NCBI GenBank assembly: GCA_011009095.1
Contig: VTPC01090894.1
Coordinates: forward strand, 39,864-103,863
Reading direction: 5' to 3'
Origin: Ignelater luminosus
Lineage: Eukaryota > Arthropoda > Insecta > Coleoptera > Elateridae
DNA length: 64,000 nucleotides
Made by a program: the position numbers and the translations under genes. The notes under the pieces are model-generated. The model searched no databases and was not told the DNA's origin. It was given only the letters and a program-made list of their open reading frames with translations. Shown here piece by piece: positions 13,537 through 26,225 of the stretch (position 1 is the stretch's first letter; the number at the start of each line of letters is the position of its first letter).

Positions 13537-13841
13537 GGGTGATTGAAAAACACAAATCTTCCTCGATTATTCAAATACAACACCATGTATCTGATATCTT
13601 TATCTAAGACAGTGTAGAACCAGATTTCGAAAGCATTTAAACTGACAACTTTTTGTTATACAGGATGGATTTTCAAACTTCGGTTTTATCTATTATTTCG
13701 ATTTAAGAAATAGATGTATTTGTCGAAATAATATCTGTGCCACAATTTATAAAAAGCTAGTTTTAAAAATATCATAAAATCTAGACTAACTTAACAAGCA
13801 AATATCAAAATTCGAAGCAAAAGTTGCACTTATTCACCTTG
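13537..13841. mobile_element. Possible short inverted-repeat element (MITE-like)
   Basis: The left side begins after TATA with GGGTGATTGAAAA. The right side, read on the other strand, begins TATACAAGGTGAATAAG. The two ends are similar but imperfect, about 305 bp apart, and flanked by TA. That pattern resembles Tc1/mariner-type MITEs with TA duplication. The internal sequence has no open frame. The match is too poor to be sure. Confidence 0.3.
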
Positions 13842-13859
13842 TATACCAGGAAATTTGCT

Positions 13860-16800
13860 GATATGGTGTAAAATAGATACTGTGTGGTATCAAACAAATG
13901 CCAATAATTGTTTTGAAAAAACAAAAATCAAAGTTACATTACAAGCTCATTAATACCAGAGAAAGTTGAGTAGATTAAGAAAAAGTTTATTTCGAGAAAA
14001 ATTAGTTCATCTATTGATGAAAGTTGATATTTAAAATCTAAATTAGTACTTTCATATCCAATAATTGCAAAATAATTATTAAAAGAACTGTGACTAAGAC
14101 TTATTTATAAGATTAGTCAACAAATAACAAGAGTATTTCTCACTATCAACCAAACTAACTTCAAAAATGTTATATAAGTCACCTCTCACCTGCACCAATC
14201 TATTAGCACTTTTAACTCGCACCTGTTTGATAAATATTATCTTGAATTTGTCTAATATTTTGTTGTAGTAGCTATTCGTGACTTTTTATTACGGGAGTAT
14301 AACGTAAAAAATAACCGTTATTCAGAAATACATGTACAGTACAAACGCGATAACGTGGACTATTTACAACCAATGCTATCCACGTTAGCGAATTGTTCAT
14401 GTTGGTTCCAGGCGCCTTAAGTCTTCAATATCAGCAACCCTCAGCATCGAAGACGGGCATATCTCGCAAACTAATTAATTGACGAATATACTAAAAAGCA
14501 AGATAATATTAAGAGAAACTGTTCTTTTTAGAGTTTTTGGTCTTTTTCTGTATTGGAAATTAAAACAATAAAGAACGAGAGGCAGTATTTATTCTTAACG
14601 TTGTGAAGAATGCATGTATGCAGAGGAGAATGAAAATCTTTGAAAGTAGCCAATGTGGTTATCTAAGGGGAAGAGTTTGGTTCTGATTCTACTTTTGATG
14701 GAGTCTATCTACAAATAAAAAAAGACGCTTCAGATGCCCCACGGATCACTAACACTGCTTCAGCTCCACTGACAAATGGAGGATAAATGAACAACGAACC
14801 TTAAATAGGTCGTTTTTGGAAAGAGGCATCGGAAAGATTTATTGACTGAGTTTAGTGTGCTTGCGATGACAAAATAAGGTTGGAATCTTAGTGGGATTAG
14901 GCTTGATTCGCCATAATCAAAGCCAGGTCAGTTTGCGCAAATTTTGTCTGAGTCTCCTATTTTTCTCTTCTATCATGTCCTGGATTGTGCAGATTTTATC
15001 TAAAATCCTTTTTCTTTCTTTTCGTTCTTCTTTTCAACATGAAGATTTAATTTGAGACCTTTGTCTTGCTTTGCCATAGAAACATAATTTTCCAGTTTTA
15101 TAGTGTGTTATATTTCAATTTACAGAAAACTATGAAGTTTACCTAGAGATGAAATGTATTTGAATTTTTTTGTATGTTTTTAATAGCCTAGACGATGTCG
15201 ATAAAATAAATTTCTCGTTTCAAGAACTTCAGAAATGTGAAGACTAGAGTATGTTGATTCATCTTTCCTTCTTATTGTGTACCTCGGAACGTTTGTGGAT
15301 TAGATGCTTGTTGGCAATTCAGAAACGCTTTTGCTTTGCAAAAATAGTCATTTGGGTAGATATTTTGGTAAGGAAGAAAAATTGAAAGGAATGTGACATA
15401 TGGACGGATATTGACCTGTCCCAAGATAATTAGTAATGGACCAAACATCAGTAGTTTATTCTGAACATCGAAACGAGTAATAGATGTATATTAGCAAAAA
15501 ACAATAAAAGGCCCTCTTTGTATTTTTTGGACCTCGATATTTGGAATTCTCGACCATCGCACTGTGATTATCCATGCCATATAGACTCAAAGCAATTTCT
15601 TCAAACGTTTCTTCTCTGACTAGCTTCTAATTTTCTAACTTTTAATTAACTTTTTTAGGGCTAACGAAGACTGTAACAAGGGCAAAAAATATTTAAAGGA
15701 ATTCGAAAATTGGTTTGCTTCTATATGCCTAGCTGACCTATTTGTCTGTTAAAATACTGAAGTGTCAGCCCCAATGAATTTTTCCATTTTTACTATTCTT
15801 ATATTTTGTTTTCTTTTGTAAATCATGACATTTATTATTTTATATTATCTTTTTGAAGATTAAAGTTTATTAAATTTGACGTAAATAATAACAAGATTGT
15901 CAACAAAAAGGAAATTTAACAATTACACGCCTTTTGAAACGCACTAAAAATATTTGAATTGTTAATTTAATGTAATGGTTGAATATTTAAACGTTTTTTT
16001 ATGATTTCCGTTTTTCAGAAATTATAAATCATAAACATACTATTGTTAAAATCTGCGCAATCGAAGGGCAGCTTTTGTGGAATGCGAGGGTCGTTTTGGC
16101 TGATAAAATGACTTGCATATTTTATTCATAACCACTAGATAATACATAAACAACCATCATGCTACGTGGTAGTTCTAATATTTTTTTGGAATGTTTCGTT
16201 TTTTCCTTAAAAATTTAAAACGTATGACCATAGGAATTAAATGTATTTATAGTGCAGTTCCAGTAAAAATAAGGTAGGAAATTCCAATTAATCGCTATTT
16301 ATTATTAATTATTTTAAAAAATGCAAACGTAGTCAGAATTGCATAAGTGGAATTATCAGAAATACTTACCTATAGTTTTGGCTTTTTTATAATTTAATAA
16401 GAAAGGGAAAAGTTCTCTCTCATACTGTCGGTTATAATCTTTGTAGTTTCATTCTTACAATAAAAGTAACAAAAAGAAATGAGAATTTTCACAAAAAATG
16501 GTGACATTAACTTCCAAAGAATTCCAACAACTACAAAAAATAACAAATGCATGGCGTCTTGTTTTTATTTTAATATTAATTACTGTTTAGAATAGAATTT
16601 AATTATAATAACATGTGTTACAATTTCACATGCGACATTCTAGATGATTAATAAAAAATGTCGAAATTTTCCATTCATAATGAGAAAAATAAAGCAGTAA
16701 ACTAATTTTCGTATTTTGAAAACCTTATCGAAATTGTTTTGCATTGTTTCATGTGCTGCAAAATCGAGCATTTAACAAGTGGGAAAAGCAACCAACTTTG

Positions 16801-17470
16801 CATAAGCGAAAACTACATGCACATATCCGAAACTAAACAAAGTTACATAACCAATTAATAAAACTGAAGGACTGTTATTTACATTTCTTTTTTTTTTATT
16901 TATAATATATAACTTTTATTACCTAAGACCACATGTTTGTAGTAATACGACCTTGCAATTATCCATATGAACGTAATAAAACTGTGTGATTTGTATTTTT
17001 CTTCAGACAGATAAACGCAATAAAAATATAGTTAGACAGACACAGATAGACATGAAAGAATAACAACCACCATTTTTGAAACGATTCTTTATTATTCAAA
17101 TAGTACATAACGATAACCTATAAATTTTAACAAAACTTCTCATGTCAGACTTTTACTAACGCTGCGTTGATTTAAATAAAAATAGGAGTCGTCAGTGTTT
17201 AATTTTCTACATTGTTATTATTTTTCAATCGCAATTAATACTCAACTAGTAGGCTGGAATTAACGAACGTAACAGTCTTTTGTTAAATACACGTGTATAT
17301 ACGTATTGATCGGAAAATGATAAGCTCATTGGCAAAATCCAGTCTAAAAAGTTTTTATTAAATAGTAAAAACTGAAAATAAATAAATAAACAATTTAATA
17401 CAAAAACAGCATTTTGGAGAATAAAATTGATTAATCAGAAATAAAGTCATTCTAGTTTATGAACAACAAT
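13860..17470. other. Gene-poor spacer
   Basis: AT-rich intergenic sequence without any open frame of note and no recognised repeat pair. A moderately less AT-rich patch near 14400-14950 might be old transposon sequence, but no protein motif could be read. Confidence 0.45.
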
Positions 17471-17477
17471 TCTGTTA

Positions 17478-18183
17478 GTTCGACGGTAACAGTTCGATAT
17501 AGCTACCCTTAGAATTTAACTTCTACAGTAAAAATTCAACCTTACCAATGCATCAAAAGACACCTGCGGAAGGCCTCTCAGACGCCAAACACTTGGAAAT
17601 TTTTTAAAAAAACTTCGAAAATCGACGAATTTGACACTTTACAAGCACACCGACCGCCATGACACCATAATATCGCGGCTAGGTTCTTATTAGTCCCCGA
17701 CAGCGTACCAACCGACAGTACCACAACCCAATTTCCCTAAATCACCTGGAGGACATTGACCCCGCGCAAGCATGAACGAATTCATTCATTCAATTCAGCC
17801 CCCCACAAGATTGGGGTGGAATTCTTGAAAAAATTATTGTTTTACTCTTCTAACCTAACCACCCCCTCGCTTCGCCTCCATCAGAAGATTGGAATGAATA
17901 AAATTTATACGTGGGTCATGTTGCAGTAGGCGGTTGGTAGTATGTGTGCAGCAGCTGATCTAGTTGCCAACTTCATTGTTTGTATCGTATCGCATCATAA
18001 CCTCAGATGTGCTTAAAAATCGTGTTTGTTTTTCGTCGGTTTCACCAAGATTGGATTAATTTTCTTTACCTCCGGCTACCTAATTGTGTTCTGTGAGTAA
18101 TTCTCTACGTGCTGATACCAAAAACTTGCTCTCAAAACGGCGCTTTCCTAGGGGTAGCTATATCGAACAATTACCAGTTCGAC
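17478..18183. mobile_element. 706-bp non-autonomous inverted-repeat element with GC-rich core
   Basis: The left end reads GTTCGACGGTAAC followed by AGTTCGATATAGCTACCC. The right end on the other strand reads GTCGAACTGGTAATT followed by GTTCGATATAGCTACCC. The inner 17-base block is identical and the outer block matches with one gap and a few changes. Such terminal inverted repeats define a DNA element. The inside has no open frame but is clearly richer in G+C and CpG than the surroundings, with C-runs near 17800 and 17865. No target duplication could be fixed, so the superfamily is unknown. The two arms could instead be an inverted repeat around a host regulatory segment. Confidence 0.5.
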
Positions 18184-18189
18184 ATTTCA

Positions 18190-18765
18190 AATCACCACTT
18201 TACTTTTTTTTCGTTTTTCATAGTGACACCCTCAAAAATGCGAAAGTCTGCCAATAAGAAGAGATTACAGAACTCTTGACTACAGAATACCTATCTCAAT
18301 GATTTGCAAAAGCGTGATCATTTCGAAGGTTTCTCTTTCCTTTTCGTTTGCATGCTGCACATACTAGTAGTTCTTAACCAGCTATGCAAAGAATCTCATC
18401 GACATCCTTCTTTAGGGCCTTAGTTGTATTTGTGCGTTTAATCGGTTGTGTTTGAACTTTCTACGTTCAAGAATATAGCACCAATTGGATTCTAAATAAA
18501 CAAAGGTGTCTTTTAAATGAACAGCAGTGTTTGTAGAATAAATCTCTGAAGGTAGATTAAGACACTAATTTCCTAAAATATATTGTATTAAACGAAAACA
18601 CTTTATAAAAGAAAAATTAATATTTCCGATAATTCTCAAAAGATCAGAAAAAACAAACGAATTTAAAATCTGCAATCTGTGTAATGAGAATGGCCCATCT
18701 ATACAAAATAATTCTCTTTACCAACACCTGGCCTGTCTATCGATGCAATAAAGATGATCTCTACG
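18190..18765. other. Gene-free stretch between two repeats
   Basis: About 0.6 kb of AT-rich sequence without motif between the inverted-repeat element and the LINE relic. The 5' part of the LINE may start within it but cannot be read. Confidence 0.4.
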
Positions 18766-18769
18766 GCTA

Positions 18770-19690
18770 CACTTGAGGTTCTATTGGGGCTGCCGGACTT
18801 CCCAAGCCAAGGAGGCAACGGGGGCCCATCTTAAAATGTGGGATTTAAGGCTGTGGCTTGGAAAGGGATTTAACACCGGCCACGCTAGGATAGTCCAGCA
18901 TAGGAAGTACTCCCTCACAATTCCAGCTGAGGAACAGCGGCAGAGCAGTAAGAACTTCCATAGGACTTGCTGATTTCTATACTGATGGATCACGTATGGG
19001 CGACAATCATCAGGAGCAGGAAAACTCACATGTGTGGGGAAGCTTTGCTCTGGGAAATCACACCACGGTTTTCCAAGCTAAAATTTATACCATTCTATCC
19101 GTGGGGTATAAGGAATGAGGATAATGAAGCAGAAGATATATATCTGCTCCAACACTAAAAGTGGTCTGCGCAGCCAGGACAAACAATTTTCTTGTGCACA
19201 CGATTTGGAAGAGCTTGCTACAACAAGAGGTTAGTCTTGTCTGGTTTACTGGGTACAGCGGGATCTACGGCTATGAGAAGGCGGATGAATTCTACAGACT
19301 CGGAGCAGAGGATACCTGCTTAGGACCATAACCACGTGAGCTGACGAAGAAGCAGTGGCTATCGCCAGGCGAGTTTTAACTTGTCAAAGTTAAACTAGTT
19401 AATAGTCAAGAACCGGAGTACTCTAAATTTCTTAATTTTACATTTTAAGAAGGCCCTGTCGCTTATGGGTGTAGAGAAAAACCCGACATGCCCTAAATGT
19501 GGGAATGGTGATGAAATGTCTTTTCACTTTCTAGGATAATATGAAGGTTATGCGAGGCTAAGGCTTAACACATTTCAGGCCGTGACCCTAACAAGGGAGG
19601 AGTTGAGGTCTCTAGCTTGGATTGACATCTTGACTTTCGTACGGAAATCGGGTAGGTTCGGACAGAGAACAGAGGAAAGAATAGTTTACT
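18770..19690 (+). mobile_element. 3' part of a degenerate I/Jockey-like LINE (RNase H and C-terminal tail)
   Basis: Across shifting frames the + strand gives an RNase H domain followed by the tail usual in this group. At about 18990-19170 there is TDGSRMG (first catalytic Asp), then FQAK-YTILSV. At about 19145-19250 come LKVVCAARTNNFLVH and VSLVWFTGYSGIYGYEKADE, corresponding to the family's VWVPGHSGIxGNEKADE motif, followed by RLGAEDTCLGP. At 19480-19690 there is PDMP-MWEW/CPKCGNGDEMSFHFL, a zinc-knuckle-like CxxC...H...C motif, and finally LRSLAWIDILTFVRKSGRF. Many stops and frameshifts show it is dead. The reverse transcriptase and endonuclease are missing (5' truncated, as is common for LINEs). 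The clade is inferred from the presence of RNase H. Confidence 0.7.
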
Positions 19691-19699
19691 TAAAGTTTG

Positions 19700-22600
19700 A
19701 TTTTTGACTTCCCATATAAGTTCAGGTCAAGCTTGCAAAGGAGGCAAAAAGTATCTGGAAACGTTTGAAGTTTTATCAAAATTATCGACTATGGAGTACA
19801 AGATTATAAACAACACTGGAGAAAGAAATTCACCCTGAAAGATTTATGGTTTCTTCACTTGTTTATTTCCATTCATTTACGAACTGTAACACCACAGTAT
19901 ATTTGCACAATATGAAGCTCTCATCAAATTGAAAGAAGTAGAGCACAGAGGATATAAAACAGTCAATTTAGAATTAGAGCACGACATAGGAAATACAGCC
20001 TTTGTCAATCTGGAGGTTACACGATTGAACCAGTAGATGGAAACATCAATATTTGATTCCAAATCATTAAAGATATTATAAAGTTTAAATTCTTACAAAG
20101 GCTAATCTCCGCGGTCTCTTTTAACTAAGTCACCGAATTGAAGAAAGAAAAAAAATAACAAGGGGGACTAAAAATGCATTAATTTAGAACAGCACTCCAT
20201 CTACCATACTGTATTTTGATTCATTCTAAAATCTAAAGTCTCAGAAATATATAACGTGGGCTGTTTTAGTTAATATTTATAAGTCAAGACCATTAATAAC
20301 ATGTAATTCTGATTGACATACTAGCTGATACTTTTTAATCAGAAAATGATGAATACGAGTAGATAAATTATACTCCATTTATTCTTCCAAGCAGATAAAT
20401 GTATTTTTGGGCAATATTTAACGACTTTCGATTTTAATGGTTTTCCTGGACGGTTTTGCCATTTTGATCTGATGTTTGTCTTGACAGGTTGTAATGATTT
20501 TACTTAATACTTTACAAATCCAATGTTGGCGAAAATGCAGAAAAATGCTATGTGTATGGGGTAAAGCCTATGGATTGAAACATTCCTGACAATGGATGGC
20601 ATGGTGTCTTTGACTGATCGATCTATATTCCATGACGAACCTAAATAATTCTTTTGGCAACCAAGATATTTGGAGAACCAAACGTGAAATCGGATGCAAT
20701 TAATACAAAAGTAACAATGGATGATTGAGATATGAAAAAGAGTATTTGGCTGGCATTGCAAAATAAATACGGCAGTGTAGGAATATTCTTGATCATTACT
20801 GATCTGGATGGTAGCGACTACTATAAGAAAGACCACTCTAGAGATAAAAATTATTTTTATTTTTAAAATTTTGTTTGGCAATGCAATTAGTGTTTTCAAC
20901 ATGGATGTGACAACATGTGATCTATTAACATTGTCAATGCATTTTTTAGTTTTCTATTAAAAACTGAAATTTTATTACTTTCAATACTTATTAAAAATTA
21001 AAAACAACATTAAATAACTAAAAACTTGTAGCTAATTACATCAACTTCTTTAATCGATAGTAAATTTCGATAGGACCAATCTAAAACCTGACTACTTTCA
21101 ATAACAGATGGGTACAGTCTCTAATAGATTGCCGTGGTGTGTAAAGACGTGTGTTCGAAGTGATTGTTTGAAGTAGTTTTTTATTAGTATAACGATTTTC
21201 TGGTGAAATTTAACAAATTTTGAAATTTATTATTTTTTATTTTAGATATTTTGATAGTTATCATTGATATTTGTAAAAGCCATTAGCACAATAATTCTAA
21301 ACAGAAAAGACTACGAATGGATTTCATACATAACTTTATTAATTATGGTAAGTTTCATTTTTATTGGTAATCTTTCTCTTGTTGTTGCCTTTCCATATTA
21401 GAAGATTACTAGTCACTACCAGTTTTGAACAGAAGCTCATATTATGTCGAAATTTGCAATTTGCTAATAAAAGACGTTCATTTCAATGTAAGAAAAAAAA
21501 AACTAAAATTAGGAACCAATTAATTGGACCAACAAATAGCGTTCTTTCAAACAAAAATTTATTTTATTACCTACCTTTTTAATTTTGCTATTTTTACCCT
21601 TCCATTTTAAATAATGTAGTTTCTTAGCCAAATCGATTACGCTCCTTATTCATTAAACGTCTTAAATTTTTTTAATTAATTTTTTGTTGCATGGCACTTG
21701 CATTCACTTTCTTGTTGAATTTGACCGTGACATTAAAAAAAATGCGGTTTAGTTAGTGTCTTTTGTTTCTTTTTAACGAAACTGGATAATGCCCACTTAT
21801 TTTTTTTTTTAATAGTATTGAATCTTCATAACAGCATTTATAGTATATACAGTGGCATAAGAAACAGGAAAAATACACCAAGATGATTGAAAGTGTCATC
21901 ATTCAAAATGTGATCGTTTTATTAGTCATATTAGAAAATGATACCAGACTTTCCGTGGGATTGCTCGTGTTAAAACATAAAATCTGGCCATTCTCATAGT
22001 TGAATGTTTTGCTCCCATTCTAGCTTGTCTCAATAAATTTATAATCTCGTCTTTTATTTAAATTTTGTACCTTCCAGTTTTTTGCTTATATTATGATATA
22101 CCTTTTATCGGTTCATCAAAAATTTATTTCATTATCGTTTCACATTTATGTTACACCTATTTTTTATACTGCAAACCTCATATTTCTCTCTCCTCCCTCT
22201 CTGAAAATATTCTTTTGGTCACCATAAATTATTACTTACCATTGCTTGCATTATCATCTAAAAATGGATGCGTCCAAATACTGTTTTATAATGAAAGAGA
22301 AGTTAAATAAGTAAAAATATCAGGGCTGTGCAAAGGTTGTTGAGGGTCTGGGTACAAGGGGAAAAAATAGCTCCTTTTGTTGATGCCAAAAAAAAGGTTA
22401 CAACTGTGTGTTCTAACGAACTATGTTAGAAGGGTAGTGTCTTTATCTGTAGAGATATCAAGAAATGTTCTAAAACTATTTTTCACTACACAGGGTGCTT
22501 TATAAAAGGGTACCATACTGGTTTTTTTTTGTGAAACTTTCTGATCACCAGAAAATATTATTAACGATTTTCAGTTTTGATCTTTCAAAAGATTCTGTCA

Positions 22601-24190
22601 ACGAAAACTTTCTTGATAGATAGAAGTAGCTTGGTTTTCAGACATGCACAGATTATTGCGATAAAAAGTTTTTCAAAATAATAAAAATTGAAAAGCCGTT
22701 CAGTGTTATGCACTTGTTCCCTGCGAGGTTTTCCGAAGCTTCTCGACTTACTCTCATCAAATCATAATTTCACTAGGTTTCTCCAAATCCCTACATCTTT
22801 CACCATGATTTAAAAAGAAAGAAACTGTCCTTACCACATACCATACCAAGCTGGGGATTTATGTAGTTTTTTGAGTTGTCAGTCGTCAGTTTGTGCAATG
22901 CGATGAGACTTACCTCCTCGTGTTGATTTGAACTGTCGACTTACACATTCCATCTTTGTATTTGTTATGTAATCGTTCTACAATTAATTGTTTTGAAACA
23001 AAATATTACATTTTTAAAAAAGATTTTTAATTTTCCCTCATTTTGGTTAACATTTAAACGCGCTACAAAATTGAAAGAACTATTAAAAGTCAGTTTTTGT
23101 AAAATGCATCGACTTTGCTGATTAATAATAGCATTTCTGTTATTTCTTTAACAATATATTTTGCCTTAAATTCGAACTGTGATATATCTTTTTTCTTTTG
23201 GTGTACTTACCTTCCACTATAAATAGGCCCGATGTCAACATAGCGATGGCAGAATTGCTTCAGGCACAACTTTCTAAGGTCCACACTTCTGATCATAACC
23301 AATACAGAAGTCATCGCTATAAAATTGTTGACTTGATGCTTCTTATTTTTCCTAAAGTTTTAATCTCTAACTGATTATATCCAATGATAGAAATGATGAT
23401 GATCTCTATGATCAGTCGAAAACTATAATTCGACGATTCAAGTCTCTCATTGATTATTATTAATTATTATGAATTAAATCTTTTTGATGCGTCGAGCAGA
23501 GATAAACAACATTCCATAGAAACTCTAGAAATGATGAAGAGATGAGTAAATCAGTCGATAACAATCGAAGAATTCTATTTGAATAAATGGACAAACAGAT
23601 ATCTTTTCTGTTTTGTTTAGATTTTTGTCCGAAGAATCTATTCATAATTTGCGAGCTGATTGCCGCGATCTCCATTTGTCAGTACCTCCTAACATTTTCT
23701 TGGTATAATAGCAATCTTATACTGTTTAATCTTCTAGAATTCTGTTTTAAAAGATTATTCGAATCTCAGCTTTTTGGGCATGTCAGAAATGACAGATTTT
23801 GAAGAGTTCTAGTGGCTAAAATGCCAAAGCCAGTTTTCAAAAGAATTTTCTCATTTAATTTATTATGGCTTACCATTATTAACATTTAAGTTCAACTTTT
23901 TCTTATCGATGAAGATTATTATTGGCTATTTTTTTGTGAATGTGCCTACTGATGCTCAAGAACGTACATAATTCAGATGAATGTCTTTGGAGCCTTGGTG
24001 AAAATGATAAGGTGAGTAATCTAAGCGTTTGTCATTAAGAGAGAAATACTAGATTTGGGCAGAAGATCTTTAGTTGAATAGTTAGATTCCTAAACTGCAA
24101 AACCAGGTAGCAAACAGAATTCCCAAAATCTTTCTCCAATATAAATGAAGAGTGTAAAGTAAATTCATTTTCTTATCAATATCGATGATG
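19700..24190. other. Gene-poor spacer
   Basis: AT-rich DNA with no recognised gene. It holds one long but unrecognised - strand frame (20504-20902, listed separately). A transposon-end-like CAGGGTG occurs near 22493 without a partner. Poly-A/T runs are frequent. Confidence 0.4.
20504..20902 (-). CDS. Unrecognised 132-codon open frame
   Basis: This is the longest single-frame open stretch outside Tc1-like sequence: it starts at ATG 20902 and ends at a stop at 20504. The product is rich in Ile, Phe, Cys and His, with a hydrophobic segment near residues 15-30 (IIFISRVVFLIVVATIQIS). No family motif is recognised. Splice sites and a promoter are not evident, and composition alone could explain the hydrophobic residues. 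It could be one exon of a membrane protein such as a fast-evolving receptor, or a chance frame; the latter is more likely. Confidence 0.18.
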   Translation of the reverse strand: MLKTLIALPNKILKIKIIFISRVVFLIVVATIQISNDQEYSYTAVFILQCQPNTLFHISIIHCYFCINCIRFHVWFSKYLGCQKNYLGSSWNIDRSVKDTMPSIVRNVSIHRLYPIHIAFFCIFANIGFVKY

Positions 24191-24231
24191 TTAAAATATA
24201 CGAGAAAGTTCAAATCAGTTGGTGTGTTCTT

Positions 24232-24480
24232 ATGTTTTTCAAAGAATCAATATCTGGAAGATGGATTTATTCTATATTTTTCACTACTGGAGAAAAAATT
24301 CTAACAACTTCTGAAACTTTGAGGTTTAGATCAAATTATATAAAAATTGCTTCACCTGGTGTTTGGACTAGTGATACCATAACAAGCATTAGTTTAGATT
24401 GTGAACGTCAAATGTTAGAAAGTGTTGAATTACATACACAAATGCTTGAGGAGAAGGATTTTGTTTCTTTTTTGTTTTAA
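24232..24480 (+). CDS. Unrecognised 82-codon open frame, possible exon or relic
   Basis: The frame from 24232 to a TAA at 24480 reads like real protein in its second half (FRSNYIKIASPGVWTSDT, then ISLDCERQMLESVELHTQML) with balanced amino-acid use, unlike most chance frames nearby. A candidate donor or acceptor could not be assigned with confidence and no upstream continuation is visible. It may be an eroded transposon segment. The function is unknown. Confidence 0.22.
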   Translation: MFFKESISGRWIYSIFFTTGEKILTTSETLRFRSNYIKIASPGVWTSDTITSISLDCERQMLESVELHTQMLEEKDFVSFLF

Positions 24481-24484
24481 TTTG

Positions 24485-26220
24485 ACTTTTGTTACCTGAC
24501 TGAATTTTTTCCAATTTGTGATTGATGGGCAAAAGGTGTTTCAACGCCTGATTAAGTCAGGGACTAACCTATTTAACAAACTCATTATTTTACAATTATG
24601 TCGAGATTGCAATTTAGAAGAAACCAGTCTACACGCAATATTGAAAATCAAATCCTAAACGGTACAAGATCAAGAACGAATCTGAATTTTGAATGTTGAC
24701 GTTGCCTTTTTACTGTCGCAATATGTACTAATATTAGACTATCGATAAAAAAATATAAAAATGATCAAAATCCTTTTTAAAAGTTGTTATTTAAGTCTCA
24801 ACTGAATGGTATTATTATACAGAGCGATGAAGAAATGTACATTGTTATTATTTCTGATTCTTTTATCACTCTGTATAACAGAACTATTGAGTTGAAACTT
24901 AACCAATGATTGTTAAAACATAAAAGTTGTAAAAGTGAAATGCTAAAAACTTCTGGTATTAATGGTATCAAGTCGGCAACTTTGGGAAAACTTTGAAATA
25001 AAATAAACAATGGAATAACGCAGAGGTGCTTAAATTTAGATCCCTATAGTCAGCAAGGAACAAGGAATAATACCTAATTAAAATATCAAATATATCATTT
25101 CTATTAAGAAAACAAGAAACAGTTTGGTATGTCTCGCTTTTGTGAATCAATGCTGTACGTACTAGAAAAAAGAAAATTCAAATATTTTTTCCTAAATAAA
25201 CTCCACAAAATTATAATAAATAGTAGAATAATCACAGTATGAATTTTTAGTTTTTATCTACCTGGTATGTGTATATATTTTTGTTATTCAACCCTGTACA
25301 TGTTATGTCGTCGTTACCAATGCGTTTTAAGGTAAACAACATTCCATTGGTTTAGCAGAACTAAGCTGTTTACAAAGATTGCAATATAAAAATTGCATAA
25401 TTCCTTGTTAAAAGCAATGTCAAATTTAATAGAAGGGCAATATTAAATTCCTAAAGCAAAAACATTGTCAAATAATCATACAGAACTTTCCCAATATTAA
25501 GACATAGGTAATTTTGGTTATAAATAAAAGCATTTACGCAAAATAAAATTACCAGTAGATAATTATAATGCAATGAGATTTTGATATCAATAGTGAAGGT
25601 TGTTAATACAGTTCTGAGTAAATAACCGTTGCATTACAATTTTTTAATATTATTTCGACCTTGTATAGTATGTGTACCAAGGCACTTCAACTTAAACAGT
25701 TAACAAAAGGTAATAGCGGTTGACGTACGTTAACGCTTAGACATCAGTGGCGTATCAAAACTTATAAATAAAACAATAAAGCTTTCGTTTCTCTATATGA
25801 TATTTCCTGTTAATTTCTTCGAAATGAATAACGAGCAGTTTTTTTTTTTGCTTATTCAGTTATTATAAAGTGCATTTATTTAAATATGAATCTTATCAAT
25901 TCTGTTAAAAATTGATACTTTCTGCGCATTAATTATAATAATAAATCCTCTTTTAACTTATATACACATAAGAAATCTTTCCTGGGTCTTGGGCATTAGT
26001 TGATATGTGCAGACTTTTTTTTATTTACACGTGCTGTAATCGTAGAAGTTACAATAACATTTTCTTGGTAAAAAGAAGATAAAAAGAAACTAAAACAAAT
26101 TGAGACGGAACTTGTGAATTCCCATTGTAGATATTGCAAAATTATTTGTTTAAATATAAAACACAAATAAGGAGGGATTAAGCAAATACTTTGAAGTTTT
26201 AGCATTTTAACCAATCAAAA
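24485..26220. other. Gene-poor spacer
   Basis: AT-rich sequence; only short frames without motif. Nothing recognisable apart from the edge of the Tc1-like element that starts at 26226. Confidence 0.45.
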
Positions 26221-26225
26221 TTATA

